From Segatella albensis DSM 11370 = JCM 12258 (GTDB taxonomy: Bacteria; Bacteroidota; Bacteroidia; Bacteroidales; Bacteroidaceae), in contig NZ_AUFP01000006.1 in the NCBI RefSeq assembly GCF_000426565.1, positions 1-64,000 on the forward strand: a stretch of DNA of 64,000 nt. The letters run 5' to 3'. The notes beneath the pieces were generated by a model. That model was not told the origin of the DNA, searched no databases, and was given only the letters and a program-made list of their open reading frames with translations. Below are positions 19,050 through 27,879 of the stretch, piece by piece. Position numbers and translations under genes: made by a program. Numbering within the stretch: the stretch's first letter is position 1; each line of letters begins with the position of its first letter.

Positions 19050-19730
19050 ATGAAAAAGACTTTGATGATATCACTATTCTGTGGATTCTGCGGACTTACC
19101 ATGTCGGCACAAGAGAATGCGGGACTTCGAGATAGTCTCTCGGCAGCTACCGAACTGTTGGCCTATCATCCGGATAGTATCGATTTGCGACTGAAGAAGG
19201 TTCGTTGGAATATCCAACTCAAACAATGGCAATATGCTAAGGATGACCTTGATAAGGTGCTCTTTCTCGATAACAGGAATATAGCCGGGTTGTTTTATCG
19301 CGCCTATGTCAACCAACAGTTAATGCGATATAACTTTGCTCGTCTCGACTATAACAATCTCCTGACGATCGTTCCCGGCAATTTCGAGGCTCAACTGGGG
19401 TTGGCTCTTCTCAATCAGAAGGACAAGCATTATACAGAGGCCTACGACCAAATAAACGTGCTTGTCGAGGCACATCCTGATAGCGCTACGGCTTATGCCG
19501 CTCGTGCGGGAATAGAGAAGGATAGGGGAATGCTCGAACTTGCTGAGTATGATTATGGCAAGGCCTTTGAATTGGATAGGAAGAATATCGATTATCTCAT
19601 CAATCGGGCCGATATTCGTATCTCGTTATGTCGCATGAGCGAGGCCCGTCGCGACTTGGATTTGGCCACTAAACTCGGCTATCCTCGTCCTGCCTTGACA
19701 GAATTTTATCGCAGACTTAGGAAAAAATAA
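19050..19730 (+). CDS. Secreted tetratricopeptide-repeat protein
   Basis: About 226 residues from the ATG at 19050. The N terminus is a signal peptide (MKKTLMISLFCGFCG..., predicted cut after MSA, before QENAG). The rest is a series of TPR-like helical pairs with recurring A...Y..A...DP/DR..I.. patterns (for example DDLDKVLFLDNRNIAGLFYRA, YDYGKAFELDRKNIDYLINRA). It is probably a periplasmic scaffold or adaptor; partner unknown. A terminator follows. Confidence 0.75.
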   Translation: MKKTLMISLFCGFCGLTMSAQENAGLRDSLSAATELLAYHPDSIDLRLKKVRWNIQLKQWQYAKDDLDKVLFLDNRNIAGLFYRAYVNQQLMRYNFARLDYNNLLTIVPGNFEAQLGLALLNQKDKHYTEAYDQINVLVEAHPDSATAYAARAGIEKDRGMLELAEYDYGKAFELDRKNIDYLINRADIRISLCRMSEARRDLDLATKLGYPRPALTEFYRRLRKK

Positions 19731-19759
19731 ATAAACCTCTAAATATTACGAAGAAAAAT

Positions 19760-19796
19760 AAATCCTATTCCGAAGTGATTCGTGATAGGATTTTTT
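19760..19796. terminator. Terminator between the TPR gene and the deoxynucleoside kinases
   Basis: 9-bp stem AAATCCTAT / ATAGGATTT around 16 nt, then T's; usable from both sides because A's flank the left arm. Confidence 0.75.
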
Positions 19797-19820
19797 ATTT
19801 CTCTTTCCGGTAATGATTTT

Positions 19821-20441
19821 TTATTCCATAGGAAACAGACCGAACATCTCTGCATCAATCTGATCACAAATCTTTCGGAAATCCTCCGGATTATTCTCAA
19901 AATCAGAATGGTCACCATCCACGATGATCAATTTACCCTTATAGTCCTTGATCCAGTTCTCATACCTGTCGTTCAACCCCTTCAGATAGTCAATACGCAT
20001 CGACTTCTCGTAATCACGTCCACGCTTCTCGATGTGTCCAATCAAAGTAGGGATACTGGAACGGATATAAATCATCAAGTCAGGCAACTTCACGAGCGAG
20101 ATCATCAGATAGAACAGATCTGTATAGTTATCGAAATCTCTATCGCTCATCATACCCATATCGTGCAAGTTAGGAGCGAAGATGCAAGCATCCTCAAAGA
20201 TTGTACGGTCTTGGATAATAGCATCGTTGCTTTTGCTTATTTCAACCACATCACGGAATCGCTTGTTGAGGAAATAGATTTGCAAATTAAAAGCCCATCT
20301 GTTCATATCCTCATAATAATCAGCCAGATAAGGATTATTGTCTACGGGTTCGAAATGTGGCTTCCAGTTATATCTTTTTGCCAGCAATTTGGTAAGAGTA
20401 GTCTTACCGCTACCAATGTTTCCTGCTATTGCTATATGCAT
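19821..20441 (-). CDS. Deoxynucleoside kinase (second of a tandem pair)
   Basis: 206-residue dNK/dGK-dAK family P-loop kinase that phosphorylates salvaged deoxynucleosides. Walker A GNIGSGKTT lies at residues ~7-15; the DRTIFED motif (DR[ST]) and a lid-like Arg-rich IEKRGRDYEKSM segment are visible. It follows the paralogue at 20476-21105 after 34 nt in the same direction, so both are one operon. Which takes purine and which pyrimidine deoxynucleosides cannot be told from the sequence. Confidence 0.87.
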   Translation of the reverse strand: MHIAIAGNIGSGKTTLTKLLAKRYNWKPHFEPVDNNPYLADYYEDMNRWAFNLQIYFLNKRFRDVVEISKSNDAIIQDRTIFEDACIFAPNLHDMGMMSDRDFDNYTDLFYLMISLVKLPDLMIYIRSSIPTLIGHIEKRGRDYEKSMRIDYLKGLNDRYENWIKDYKGKLIIVDGDHSDFENNPEDFRKICDQIDAEMFGLFPME

Positions 20442-20475
20442 AATCTCAATATATGTATCTTAAAATTCTACTAAA

Positions 20476-21105
20476 TTATTTCTCGTTGAAACTAAATAAT
20501 CCGTAAATCTCGGCATCTATCTTGTCGATGATTTTACCGAAATCCTTAGGCACGTGTTCGTAATCCATGTCATCTACATTGAATAACAATACCTTGCCTT
20601 TGTATTTCTCACGGATGAACTCCTCATACAAGTCGTTGAGATTTTGCAAGTATTCAATAGGGATTTCCTGTTCGAAACTGCGTCCACGTTTCTGGATATT
20701 TTTTACCAGATGTGGAACCGATGAATGTAAGTAGATCATCAGGTCGGGTAGTTTTACCGCTTCTTCCATAGCGCCGAATAACTCCATATAGGCTTCATAG
20801 TCTCTATCGTCGAGGTTGCCCATTCTATGATTGTTCTCGGTAAAAACATACACACCTTCATAAATCGTACGATCCTGGATAATATCTTTACTTGATTTGG
20901 AAATTTCCAACAGATCACGAAATCTTTCTTTCAGGAAGAAAACCTCCATGTTGAACGACCATCTCTTGATGTCCTTATAATAATCCTCCAGGTATGGATT
21001 ACTCATAACTTGCTCAAACCGGGGTGTCCACCCATAATGTCGAGCGAGCATCCTGGTGAGTGTTGATTTCCCACTGCCTATATTTCCTGCTACTGCTATA
21101 TGCAT
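20476..21105 (-). CDS. Deoxynucleoside kinase (first of a tandem pair)
   Basis: 209 residues, a close paralogue of the gene downstream: same MHIAVAGNIGSGKST P-loop, DRTIYEG motif, DLMIYLHSSVPHLVKNIQKRGRSFE lid region and a similar C-terminal ...DKIDAEIYGLF. This pair resembles the heterodimeric dAK/dGK arrangement of some Firmicutes, but dimer formation is inference. The ATG lies 5 nt from a -7 box. Confidence 0.87.
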   Translation of the reverse strand: MHIAVAGNIGSGKSTLTRMLARHYGWTPRFEQVMSNPYLEDYYKDIKRWSFNMEVFFLKERFRDLLEISKSSKDIIQDRTIYEGVYVFTENNHRMGNLDDRDYEAYMELFGAMEEAVKLPDLMIYLHSSVPHLVKNIQKRGRSFEQEIPIEYLQNLNDLYEEFIREKYKGKVLLFNVDDMDYEHVPKDFGKIIDKIDAEIYGLFSFNEK

Positions 21106-21110
21106 GGGTG

Positions 21111-21118
21111 CAAAGATA
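21111..21118 (-). promoter_or_regulatory. -7 box (TATCTTTG, minus strand) 5 nt before the kinase ATG
   Basis: TATCTTTG reads leftwards at 21118-21111; the ATG is at 21105. The transcript would have almost no leader. Confidence 0.55.
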
Positions 21119-21133
21119 CAAAAATTATTCGGT

Positions 21134-22252
21134 TTAGAATTCTATTTGGCGAGAAACTTTTTTGGTGCCAGACTTAATGACGAGTACCAGTTTCTTGTCT
21201 CCATATTTATTTACGGAGAACTTCATTTTCTTCTTGCCTGCCATCTTCAGATGGTCAATGGTCTTGCCACTATAGCTTACCACGTCTATCTCGTTTACTG
21301 GTAACTCGCTTACTACTTGAGCTTTACCCTTATTGGCCTTAACTGTTACCTTGAAGTCCTCTTGTTGAGCCAGACCGCTTACGGCAATAGCATTCTGGGT
21401 ATCGTCTTCTACGTCGTAGCCATTCAACTGTAGCCATTTGATGCCATATCGGCGACCTAAGATTTCTACACCCTTATGAGCGAAATGCAAATTGTCGGGA
21501 CCTGCAGGACAACCATAACTAGAGATGGCATAAGCCGTAGGGATAGAATCGTGAATGCGGTCGATGGTGGCGTTGGCACCTGCGCAGATACCCTTCATCT
21601 CCTTGCTCACTACCTCACCGGCAAGTAATGGGCATTCCTCAGCTTTTAGGTTCAAACTGTCCAGTAAGTCGTGATAGATGAATTTCACCTTGCTCAGCCA
21701 TTGGTCGTTGTAAGCGTCTGTCTCGCCTTGGTGCCATAGGATACCCTTGATGACGCCACGTTTTTGAGCGAGACGGCCCAACTGGATGAGTCGTTGTAAT
21801 GGGTTCAGGTCGTATAGTTTCATCTCGTTCTTCAACCAATCAGCAGTACCGGCAAAAGTCTTGTCGACATAAGCTTGGCGAAGTTCGCGATGGAAGAGGT
21901 CGCTGGCAGTACCGTCTACAGCCACATTGATCATACCGACCTTGATATTCTCGGGCAACTTCTCGAGAAGCGTACGGGCGAAGAAGTCTGCAGGACTCAT
22001 ATTGGCAAATCTGCGGCAGAGTGGGGGGTAAGCAGGTTGCCATTCTCCAAGTTTGCGGTCTACGTCGTTGAGCGCACCCATTCGCCAGTATCTGTCGTTA
22101 ACGGCGAGCGAGTCTTCGTGGGTGGCATGAGCCACACCAACCATGTTAGATTGTCCTAAACACAGGAATACATAGAAGTTGCTGTCTTGCGCATAACTTC
22201 TAGTAGAGCCTAATACGGCTAAAGCAATAATTAATTTAAAGATTCTTTTCAT
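21134..22252 (-). CDS. Secreted SGNH carbohydrate esterase (CE6 / sialate O-acetylesterase-like)
   Basis: 372 residues with a signal peptide (MKRIFKLIIALAVLGS...YAQ). The SGNH-type nucleophile block is CLGQSNMVG, the block with GMINVAVDGTA follows, WHQGETD is the family's conserved block and the Asp/His pair is in GPDNLHFAHKG. This fits SASA/CE6 esterases, which remove acetyl groups from xylan or sialic acids. A ~90-residue C-terminal beta-rich tail (KVTVKANKGKAQVV...) follows. Substrate is not determinable. Confidence 0.82.
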   Translation of the reverse strand: MKRIFKLIIALAVLGSTRSYAQDSNFYVFLCLGQSNMVGVAHATHEDSLAVNDRYWRMGALNDVDRKLGEWQPAYPPLCRRFANMSPADFFARTLLEKLPENIKVGMINVAVDGTASDLFHRELRQAYVDKTFAGTADWLKNEMKLYDLNPLQRLIQLGRLAQKRGVIKGILWHQGETDAYNDQWLSKVKFIYHDLLDSLNLKAEECPLLAGEVVSKEMKGICAGANATIDRIHDSIPTAYAISSYGCPAGPDNLHFAHKGVEILGRRYGIKWLQLNGYDVEDDTQNAIAVSGLAQQEDFKVTVKANKGKAQVVSELPVNEIDVVSYSGKTIDHLKMAGKKKMKFSVNKYGDKKLVLVIKSGTKKVSRQIEF

Positions 22253-22274
22253 AGTTCTTTTACTAAAAGTAATG

Positions 22275-22282
22275 CAAAGTTA
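22275..22282 (-). promoter_or_regulatory. -7 box (TAACTTTG, minus strand) of the esterase
   Basis: Reads leftwards 22 nt before the esterase ATG at 22252. Confidence 0.5.
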
Positions 22283-22569
22283 CAACTTTATTTTGATATG
22301 GCTGAATCATGCAACAAAATATAAAGTATTTGATACTTATCGTTATGTTCTTTTCGGAGCAATTTCTCATGCAATCGGTCTTTTCTTCGGGGGGAATGTT
22401 GCAATGTTGCCAAAGATCGCTTTTCACACTCATCTTTCCGGTCCGTTTGGACGTCTCCTCACGAACCTTCTGGATTCCTTCGGGAGGGGGGGCGCGCTAT
22501 ACCCCGTCCTTTAGTATTACGATTGCAAAGATACAACATCCTGAAATAGCGATGAAGCGTTGTGTCACG

Positions 22570-22815
22570 TTATTGTGCGATATTATACGTTTCTTTACAG
22601 CCCCCAGGAAATAAACGATAATTCGTACTTGACGAGGGTAAAATATTTGAGAACTCCGTTCCGAAAATGTGAGCGCCAAGGATAGGGAAAAGCATCGGAA
22701 TGAGAGGTTCACGCATATCTTCTGACACCTGAGAGAGCAATAATTTTATACTTTTTGTGCCCCCTTCGAGTTTTGGCATGTTTGGAGCAAGTAAACTTGA
22801 AATATCGTAATTCAT
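22570..22815 (-). pseudogene. N-terminal relic of a DUF3987-type protein
   Basis: The 81-residue frame has REPLIPMLFPILGAHIFGTEF, which resembles the start of DUF3987 (primase/helicase-associated) proteins of Bacteroidetes mobile elements, after a plausible start MNYDISSLLAPNMPKLEGG. The similarity stops after GTEF and no continuing domain is found, so it is probably a truncated gene. The assignment is from memory of the family and needs a profile search. The rest of 22283-22569 shows no clear gene. Confidence 0.4.
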
Positions 22816-22873
22816 TGTAAATCTGATATTTAGAGAAAAGTTAAATCGTTATTATCATGTCATTTTCATTCCA

Positions 22874-23053
22874 ATTCCAGTTATTCCAGTTTTTTTGAGA
22901 GGGTACACATCCTCCATTTCTCTAATTTGTAATATATTTATATATATAATAATATAAAACTAAGAAGGAGAATATATACTTCTACGCATCTGTAAAATAA
23001 TTTTTCCAGTTTGAGAATTTATACCCATTCAAAAAAACTGGAATAACTGGAAT
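22874..23053. repeat. 25-bp perfect inverted repeat with an AT-rich core
   Basis: Left arm 22874-22898 (ATTCCAGTTATTCCAGTTTT..., ending TTGA) and right arm 23029-23053 are exact reverse complements. The ~130 bp between them is AT-rich (TATATATAATAATATAA). It lies just upstream (minus strand) of the DUF3987 relic and could be a regulatory or terminal element of the lost mobile unit. Confidence 0.7.
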
Positions 23054-23062
23054 AGCTCGGGA

Positions 23063-23170
23063 TTAATTCTTCATCATCTCCCCCCAGATCGACTTCTTCT
23101 CTACGAAGCCCAATGCCATCTCTTTAGCCGGAAATGATGAATCGTATATATATTCTTTCGGTCTATATAA
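23063..23170 (-). pseudogene. Possible C-terminal gene fragment
   Basis: A minus-strand frame of ~36 codons with no start encodes ...YDSSFPAKEMALGFVEKKS... and ends MMKN-stop at 23063. The composition looks protein-like, but no family is recognised. It lies next to the inverted repeat and the DUF3987 relic and may be debris from the same element, or chance. Confidence 0.2.
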
Positions 23171-23197
23171 ACTTTATTGAAAATAAACGATAAAACA

Positions 23198-23262
23198 TTT
23201 GGCGGTTACAGAAAAAACCTTGTACCTTTGCATCGTCGATTGGTGGGGGGGGGGCGATGCAA
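23198..23262 (+). promoter_or_regulatory. Orphan promoter followed by a hairpin with a G10 tract
   Basis: TTTG (23198-23201) and TACCTTTG (23223-23230), 21 bp apart, form a good + strand promoter, but no + gene follows; the transcript would run antisense into the MATE gene's 3' end. TTGCATCG (23228-23235) and CGATGCAA (23255-23262) form an inverted repeat whose loop holds ten consecutive G's (23245-23254). The rest up to 23314 is featureless. Confidence 0.5.
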
Positions 23263-23314
23263 GGAATCATACAGAGAGCGTGAGTAGAGGGGTGACGTGC
23301 AGCAAAAATTAAAT

Positions 23315-24658
23315 TTATATTGTTTCAATCCGCTTCAAGGTCTTGCGGAAGAAGTAATAATACAGACCGCTAGCGATGCACAATCCGATCGGGAACGAAT
23401 ACCATACGCCCAGTAGACCGCCCTTCATCATGATGCCAAAGACGTAGGTAAGGGGGAGCGTTACCACGAAATAAGCGACGAAGGCCACACAGGCCAAGGG
23501 CTTGACGTTAGAAAGACCTCGTAGGGCATTCGCCATCACACTTTGTAGGGCGTCGGGAATTTGATAGACGATAAGTGGGATGATGACGCTCGCCACGACA
23601 CTTGTCACCTCGGCTGAATTGGAGAATAACCCTCCTATCTTGTCTCTGAGCAGCCATACCGGTATCGACATCAATATCGCTACCATCACGCTAAGATGGA
23701 AACCGGCCCAGGCGGTATCTGATATCTTGCCGTACTCTCGTTGACCATGGAACATACTGATGCGGATGGAGGTTGCTGCGGAGATGGCATAATAGATTTG
23801 GAAGAACAGTTGACTGATGGAGAGCATAATCTGATGGCCTGCTAGGGCGGTGGCGCCAATCCATCCTACGACAACACTACATAGTGACCATGCGCTCGCT
23901 TCCATTCCCATCTGAAGAGCTAATGGCCAGCCGATGGCATTCAAACGAATCTGCTCTTTCTTCTCTACTCGACTTACCATGAAGGTATCTTTGATATGAT
24001 GGTATCTGCGACTGCCAAAGAAGATGCTCATCATGACGACGGCCATCATAATGCGTGATATCAAGGTGGCTAATCCGGCACCCAACAGTCCAAGTTCCGG
24101 ACATCCTAATGCTCCGTAAATCAATATCCAATTGCCTGCGATGTTGAGGACGTTCCCGCCAAGGAGTATCCACATAGGCGTCTTCGTATCTATAGTTCCA
24201 TCAGCGGTTTGCTTGAATACGTTAAACCAGCACACGAATGGTAAGGATATCAGGTTTACGATATAATAAGGGCGCATATAGGGGATGAGTTCTTCCGGTT
24301 GTCCCATCTTGTCGAGAAAGAAATACATCGTGGCATATATGGCTACGAGGAGTGCCGCTACCATCGTATTGGCAGCAAAGGAATTCTTTACTACGATACC
24401 GATCTGTTGATAGTTGCCTTGACCGTAGTTGCGACCTACAAGTGGGGTGATGCCATATGAAAATCCCATGGCTACGAGGATGCCGAGCATGAACATCTGA
24501 CTCACGAAAGCGGCAGCGGCCAACTCCGGCGTGGAATGATGACCGATCATGATGGTATCTGCGAAACTTAATATGATGGTTCCAATCTGTCCTATCACCA
24601 TCGGTATGCCAAGGCGGATAAGTGGGGCGTATTGTGATGTAAATCTAGATAAATCCAT
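23315..24658 (-). CDS. MATE family efflux transporter
   Basis: 447 residues with 12 predicted membrane segments. The N-terminal IGQIGTIILSFADTIMIGHHSTPELAAAAF and PLVGRNYGQGNYQQIG are typical of the NorM/DinF-like MATE family, which exports cationic drugs or metabolites using Na+ or H+. Substrate unknown. Own -7 box at 24694-24687. Confidence 0.92.
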   Translation of the reverse strand: MDLSRFTSQYAPLIRLGIPMVIGQIGTIILSFADTIMIGHHSTPELAAAAFVSQMFMLGILVAMGFSYGITPLVGRNYGQGNYQQIGIVVKNSFAANTMVAALLVAIYATMYFFLDKMGQPEELIPYMRPYYIVNLISLPFVCWFNVFKQTADGTIDTKTPMWILLGGNVLNIAGNWILIYGALGCPELGLLGAGLATLISRIMMAVVMMSIFFGSRRYHHIKDTFMVSRVEKKEQIRLNAIGWPLALQMGMEASAWSLCSVVVGWIGATALAGHQIMLSISQLFFQIYYAISAATSIRISMFHGQREYGKISDTAWAGFHLSVMVAILMSIPVWLLRDKIGGLFSNSAEVTSVVASVIIPLIVYQIPDALQSVMANALRGLSNVKPLACVAFVAYFVVTLPLTYVFGIMMKGGLLGVWYSFPIGLCIASGLYYYFFRKTLKRIETI

Positions 24659-24686
24659 ATTTTTTCTCTATTTTTAATGCGGGTTG

Positions 24687-24694
24687 CAAAGTTA
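24687..24694 (-). promoter_or_regulatory. -7 box (TAACTTTG, minus strand) of the MATE gene
   Basis: Reads leftwards 28 nt before the ATG at 24658. Confidence 0.5.
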
Positions 24695-24757
24695 AGAAAA
24701 AAAGTTGGATAATCAAAACCTACTTCTTGCTAATCGTGTTTTATTAGATATAATACC

Positions 24758-24877
24758 TTCCTGGGGTTTCTCAGTCCGTTCGCTTGGGCATTCTATCCGA
24801 TCTTCGCAGCCTTGCTAGGAGCTTTCATCGGTATCCGATTGGCTGCGAAGGTTATCAAAGTAGAGCACAAGGCTTGA
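24758..24877 (+). pseudogene. C-terminal relic of a membrane protein
   Basis: An open + frame without a start encodes a hydrophobic end, FLGFLSPFAWAFYPIFAALL..., then GIRLAAKVIKVEHKA-stop. The hydrophobic helix followed by a basic tail looks like the last membrane span of a transporter. No upstream coding sequence remains; a stop lies 24 nt before. Family not recognised. Confidence 0.4.
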
Positions 24878-24880
24878 CCC

Positions 24881-26884
24881 TTACTGTCTGTATTTCTTTT
24901 TGTCAATGAACAGCATAGCATTTTCCTCATCCGAAACAAGACTGATATATCGCTCATATTCGCGAAGTACATCAGCGATGATTTCCTCCTTGGTGAGATA
25001 CTGAATATTGTTTCCTGTTCTACCATCAGTATAATAAGTCACAGGAACATACTGTTTATCGGTCTCCACATCAGGCGTATTGTCCTCTTCGGCAATATAG
25101 TCAGAAATGGTCTGCGTCTCTGTAGTCACACCATATCGATAGTTCCATATCTTATCGTGCGGTATCTGTAGTTCTATAGAGAGCGGACCGTTTTTCCCTT
25201 CATAGATATGAGCATCGATATTGTTTTTGGCAAATTCGGCTTGTAGTTCTTCGAAAGCCGGACGAACCCGTTCTGCAAAGAATCGTTTGATATCCTTTTT
25301 CTGTGAGAAAGTAAGTATCTGTTGCAGTCGTTCGTGCCAATGTTCGCCATTCCAATTACGACTACCATATGGCAACTTACTGCTGAAATAAGTCTCGTCG
25401 GCACGTAAAGCTTTCCATAAACAGAAGCATAGCAACACCATGATGGCGCCAAAAGGAAGGGCAGACACGAGAGTCATGGTTTGGAGCGATTTCAATCCAC
25501 CCACATAAAGCAAAGCCATGGAGATCAAAGCCAGCAATACACCCCAAAAGGCTATCTGCCAACGAGGCGAATTTGGCTTGTTGCCGCTGGCGATGCTATC
25601 CATCACGAGTATACCGGAATCTGCTGAGGTGATAAAGAATACCGCTATCATCATGAGAGCAAGGACACAGAGTGGGGTGGCAAGTGGAAATTGCTCGAAG
25701 AATGAAAATAATAGGACGTCGGCATTATGTGCGATAGCTGAAAGTGAACCTGCGGCATCGTGCCTATCGAACCATATGGCCCCATTACCGAATACGGTCA
25801 TCCATAGGAAGATAAATACGGATGGCACAAGTAATACTGCAAGGATGTATTCGCGAATGGTACGTCCCTTGGAGATGCGTGCGATGAAGAGACCTACGAA
25901 TGGGGCCCAACTAATCCACCAAGCCCAATACATAACCGTCCATGTGGTGAACCAGGCTCTGCCATCTCGCTCAAAGGCGAATGTGTTGAAGGTGAGGTCG
26001 GCAAATTGATTGATGTAATAGCCTATACCCTCGGAGAATGCACTCAGAAGGAAGGTCGTCGGCCCCAAGAACAGCATGAAAAGTAATAAGACTACGGCCA
26101 TACTGAGGTTAATCTCGCTAAGTCGCTTAACGCCATTTCCTACTCCTGATACGGCCGACAGGATGGCTAAGGAACTCACGATAATGATGATGATGCTTTG
26201 GAAAAGAAAACTCGACTCCGTGAGTATGCCGAGATGTACTAATCCAGCATTAAGTTGTACCACTCCAAAACCTAATGATGTGGCTATACCGAAAAAGGTA
26301 CTTACCAAGGCAAAGATGTCTACGACGTCTCCTATTTTTCCCTTAATCCTTTCTCCAAGGATAGGGTAGAGACCGCTTCGGATGGCCAAGGGAAGCTTAT
26401 ATCGGAATGAAAAATAGGCGAGGATAAGTCCCATCACGCAGAATACGGCCCAAGCATGGAGTCCCCAATGGAAGAAGGTGGCTAATTGGGCTTCCTTTGC
26501 TTTGTTTACAATGGATGGCAAGGCTGGGTTGACATAGTGTGACATAGGTTCTGCTACGCCAAAATACATGAGTCCGATACCCATACCTGCTGCAAAGAGC
26601 ATGGCTATCCATGAGAAGAAACTATATTGTGGAGCGGAGTTGTCGGCACCCAACCGGATGCTTCCTATCTTACTGAATGCCAATATGAAAAGGAATATCA
26701 GAAAAAACGATACGATGAGGATGTAGCTCCAACTTAGATTGGCATATATCCAATTTTGTATATGTGTGAGAATGTTGTTCGTAAGTTCTGGAAAGATGGC
26801 GCATAGTGCTGACAAGGTTATAAGAACGACAAGACCAGGATAGGCGACATTATGGATAAATGTGGAGCGTAGATAGAGTTTCAT
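24881..26884 (-). CDS. BCCT family betaine/choline/carnitine transporter
   Basis: 667 residues. Twelve membrane segments, with the BCCT signature MYWAWWISWAPFVGLFIARISKGR and the FFHWGLHAWAVF segment. A ~170-residue hydrophilic C-terminal extension (from about residue 500) resembles the E. coli BetT tail that senses osmolarity. Import of choline or glycine betaine for osmoprotection is the likely role; no betaine-synthesis genes are nearby. Confidence 0.9.
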   Translation of the reverse strand: MKLYLRSTFIHNVAYPGLVVLITLSALCAIFPELTNNILTHIQNWIYANLSWSYILIVSFFLIFLFILAFSKIGSIRLGADNSAPQYSFFSWIAMLFAAGMGIGLMYFGVAEPMSHYVNPALPSIVNKAKEAQLATFFHWGLHAWAVFCVMGLILAYFSFRYKLPLAIRSGLYPILGERIKGKIGDVVDIFALVSTFFGIATSLGFGVVQLNAGLVHLGILTESSFLFQSIIIIIVSSLAILSAVSGVGNGVKRLSEINLSMAVVLLLFMLFLGPTTFLLSAFSEGIGYYINQFADLTFNTFAFERDGRAWFTTWTVMYWAWWISWAPFVGLFIARISKGRTIREYILAVLLVPSVFIFLWMTVFGNGAIWFDRHDAAGSLSAIAHNADVLLFSFFEQFPLATPLCVLALMMIAVFFITSADSGILVMDSIASGNKPNSPRWQIAFWGVLLALISMALLYVGGLKSLQTMTLVSALPFGAIMVLLCFCLWKALRADETYFSSKLPYGSRNWNGEHWHERLQQILTFSQKKDIKRFFAERVRPAFEELQAEFAKNNIDAHIYEGKNGPLSIELQIPHDKIWNYRYGVTTETQTISDYIAEEDNTPDVETDKQYVPVTYYTDGRTGNNIQYLTKEEIIADVLREYERYISLVSDEENAMLFIDKKKYRQ

Positions 26885-27011
26885 ATGTTGTCGGGATTAA
26901 ATAATATGATGTTTATGTGCGCTAATATATATATTTTTTCTCAGATCACAATCTTTTTTGTATAAATGTGTGAATATGGTGTTACTTTTTAACATATTGG
27001 GAAAAAAGTAG

Positions 27012-27019
27012 TACCTTTG
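27012..27019 (+). promoter_or_regulatory. -7 box (TACCTTTG) 4 nt before the GH25 ATG
   Basis: TACCTTTG is followed by CAGT and the ATG at 27024, implying a very short or absent leader. Confidence 0.5.
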
Positions 27020-27023
27020 CAGT

Positions 27024-27818
27024 ATGACAAAGAAACGGAAAAGAAGACGAAGAAAATCCAAGAAGGTTTGGTCGTTGCGGCATGTTGCTGCTGTCGCCAT
27101 CGTGGGGATGGTGTTTCTCGTCGTTGGATATGAGGTGTATCGGTTCGTGAGTAATCGTGAGAAACCTGATTCTTATGATGAGAAATGGCCTTATCATGAT
27201 CTGACCTCTGGAGAATATGCTGGTGGCTATGATGGTATAGACATTTCCAGACATCAAGGAAAGATCAGATGGCAAGAACTGAGAAAGGTGAAACGACTGA
27301 AATTCGTATATGTCAAGATTACGGAGGGTGCGGCAACCAAAGATCCTTGGTTTGAGCGTAATGTGGATAGTGTGAGGGCATCCGGTATCCTTGTGGGGGC
27401 TTATCATTTCATGACGAAGAGTCCTGCTGCTCTACAATTTGAGAACTTTCGCGCCAACTACGATATCGATCGACAAGATCTTTTGCCTGTGGTCGATGTG
27501 GAGGATGATGGCACAAAGGGATGGAGTCGCGAGGAGATACAAAGTTGTCTGAAGACTTTCTGTACGCTTTTCAGCAACTACTACGGTCGTACACCTATTA
27601 TATATTGTAGTGAAAGTTACTATAAAGATTATCTGAGTCCTGATTTTGACAATTATCTGCTATGGATAGCCAGTTATGGGCATGAACCGACACTCCCAGG
27701 GTCGCCGCATTATGACATTTGGCAGAAGAGCAGAAGGGGTAGGGTACCTGGCGTTTGGAACTGGGTAGACTTGAATAAAATGGGGGCTGGTCATGTGGTA
27801 GAAGACTTTAAATGGTAA
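27024..27818 (+). CDS. Membrane-anchored GH25 lysozyme
   Basis: 264 residues. A very basic cytoplasmic start (TKKRKRRRRKSKK), one membrane segment (HVAAVAIVGMVFLVVGYEVY, ~24-43), then a GH25 domain: YDGIDISRHQGKI, FVYVKITEGAAT, LPVVDVEDDG (catalytic acids), YHFMTKS and a C-terminal YDIWQKS. Muramidase acting on peptidoglycan, facing the periplasm. A shorter paralogue of the MORN-GH25 protein at 5791-7461. Confidence 0.88.
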   Translation: MTKKRKRRRRKSKKVWSLRHVAAVAIVGMVFLVVGYEVYRFVSNREKPDSYDEKWPYHDLTSGEYAGGYDGIDISRHQGKIRWQELRKVKRLKFVYVKITEGAATKDPWFERNVDSVRASGILVGAYHFMTKSPAALQFENFRANYDIDRQDLLPVVDVEDDGTKGWSREEIQSCLKTFCTLFSNYYGRTPIIYCSESYYKDYLSPDFDNYLLWIASYGHEPTLPGSPHYDIWQKSRRGRVPGVWNWVDLNKMGAGHVVEDFKW

Positions 27819-27879
27819 AAAGGTAAAAAACGTAAAACGATGGAATTCCATTTATGCATCTCTCTCGACAAGGCGCATC

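Noticed and set aside
19782..20474. A 230-codon + ORF across the deoxynucleoside kinase
   Set aside because: Antisense to a clear P-loop kinase; no homology features.
22272..22614. ORFs of 80 and 101 codons on + after the esterase
   Set aside because: No promoter, no domain, low-complexity composition; likely chance frames in relic DNA.
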